Assembly (NCBI GenBank): GCA_948433885.1
Contig: CAOJEC010000001.1
Span: 64,942-97,440 of the forward strand
Direction of reading: 5' to 3'
DNA: 32,499 nucleotides
DNA from: an uncultured bacterium
Lineage (GTDB): Bacteria > Bacillota_I > Bacilli_A > RF39 > UBA660
The notes below the pieces were generated by a model, which was not told where the DNA came from, made no database searches, and saw only the letters and a list, made by a program, of their open reading frames with translations. The position numbers and the translations under genes were made by a program. Below are positions 32,415-32,499 of the stretch, one piece after another (position 1 is the first letter of the stretch; every line of letters starts with the position of its first letter).

Positions 32415-32499
32415 AATTACATTTATTCTTCGATCTTAAAAAAAGGTGAATTTCAAAAGTAAATAGAGAATTTGCCTTAAATGAAAAAAGTGTAAGTTT

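Overview
The window is AT-rich bacterial DNA that uses the standard bacterial code: TGA ends real genes such as dnaE, whose stop codon sits inside its own terminator. Strong Shine-Dalgarno sites, near-consensus sigma-A promoters, and the set recX, prsA, short bL28, dnaE, rubrerythrin, ffh and lysS point to a low-GC Firmicute of the class Bacilli, probably an uncultured gut lineage (an RF39- or Erysipelotrichales-like group is my guess). Two small genes, a YjcZ-type tiny membrane protein and a CotD-like coat protein, both preceded by a sigma-K-type promoter, suggest an endospore former.

Layout. 1-1351: tail of an SDR/epimerase gene, then recX. 1383-3380: a small membrane protein, the PrsA-type foldase, the YjcZ-like gene and rpmB. 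3441-5027: a 528-residue orphan divergent from dnaE (5175-8057). 8071-10261: two divergent paralogous helical orphans. 10356-12645: rubrerythrin and a TasA-like surface protein with a DUF6273-like C-terminal half. 12780-15218: ffh and a membrane acyltransferase. 15319-18763: CotD-like protein, a degenerate phosphoglycerate mutase and a coiled-coil protein. 18837-26230: five tandem paralogous membrane proteins (P1-P5). 26325-29075: lysS, a small anchored protein and a divergent Ppx/GppA protein. 29133-30802: two tandem paralogous orphans on the minus strand. 30928-32382: a sixth member (P6) of the membrane family.

About half of the window is housekeeping. The rest is orphan families. The six P proteins share an N-terminal soluble domain, a central transmembrane hairpin and a C-terminal helical domain with a Y-x-G-C-E type motif. 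Three P proteins and four otherwise dissimilar soluble orphans (3441, 8071, 29133, 30059) end in the same short pattern: hydrophobic, any, hydrophobic, K/R/S, Pro. I read this as a possible shared docking or export tail that would tie these genes into one undescribed system. That is inference.

The genome is compact. Terminator stems often include the stop codon, convergent genes share bidirectional terminators, and promoter elements lie inside upstream genes or terminators. I see no rRNA or tRNA gene, CRISPR array, insertion sequence or riboswitch, and no gene-free stretch longer than 300 bases. The last ~85 bases hold nothing I recognise.
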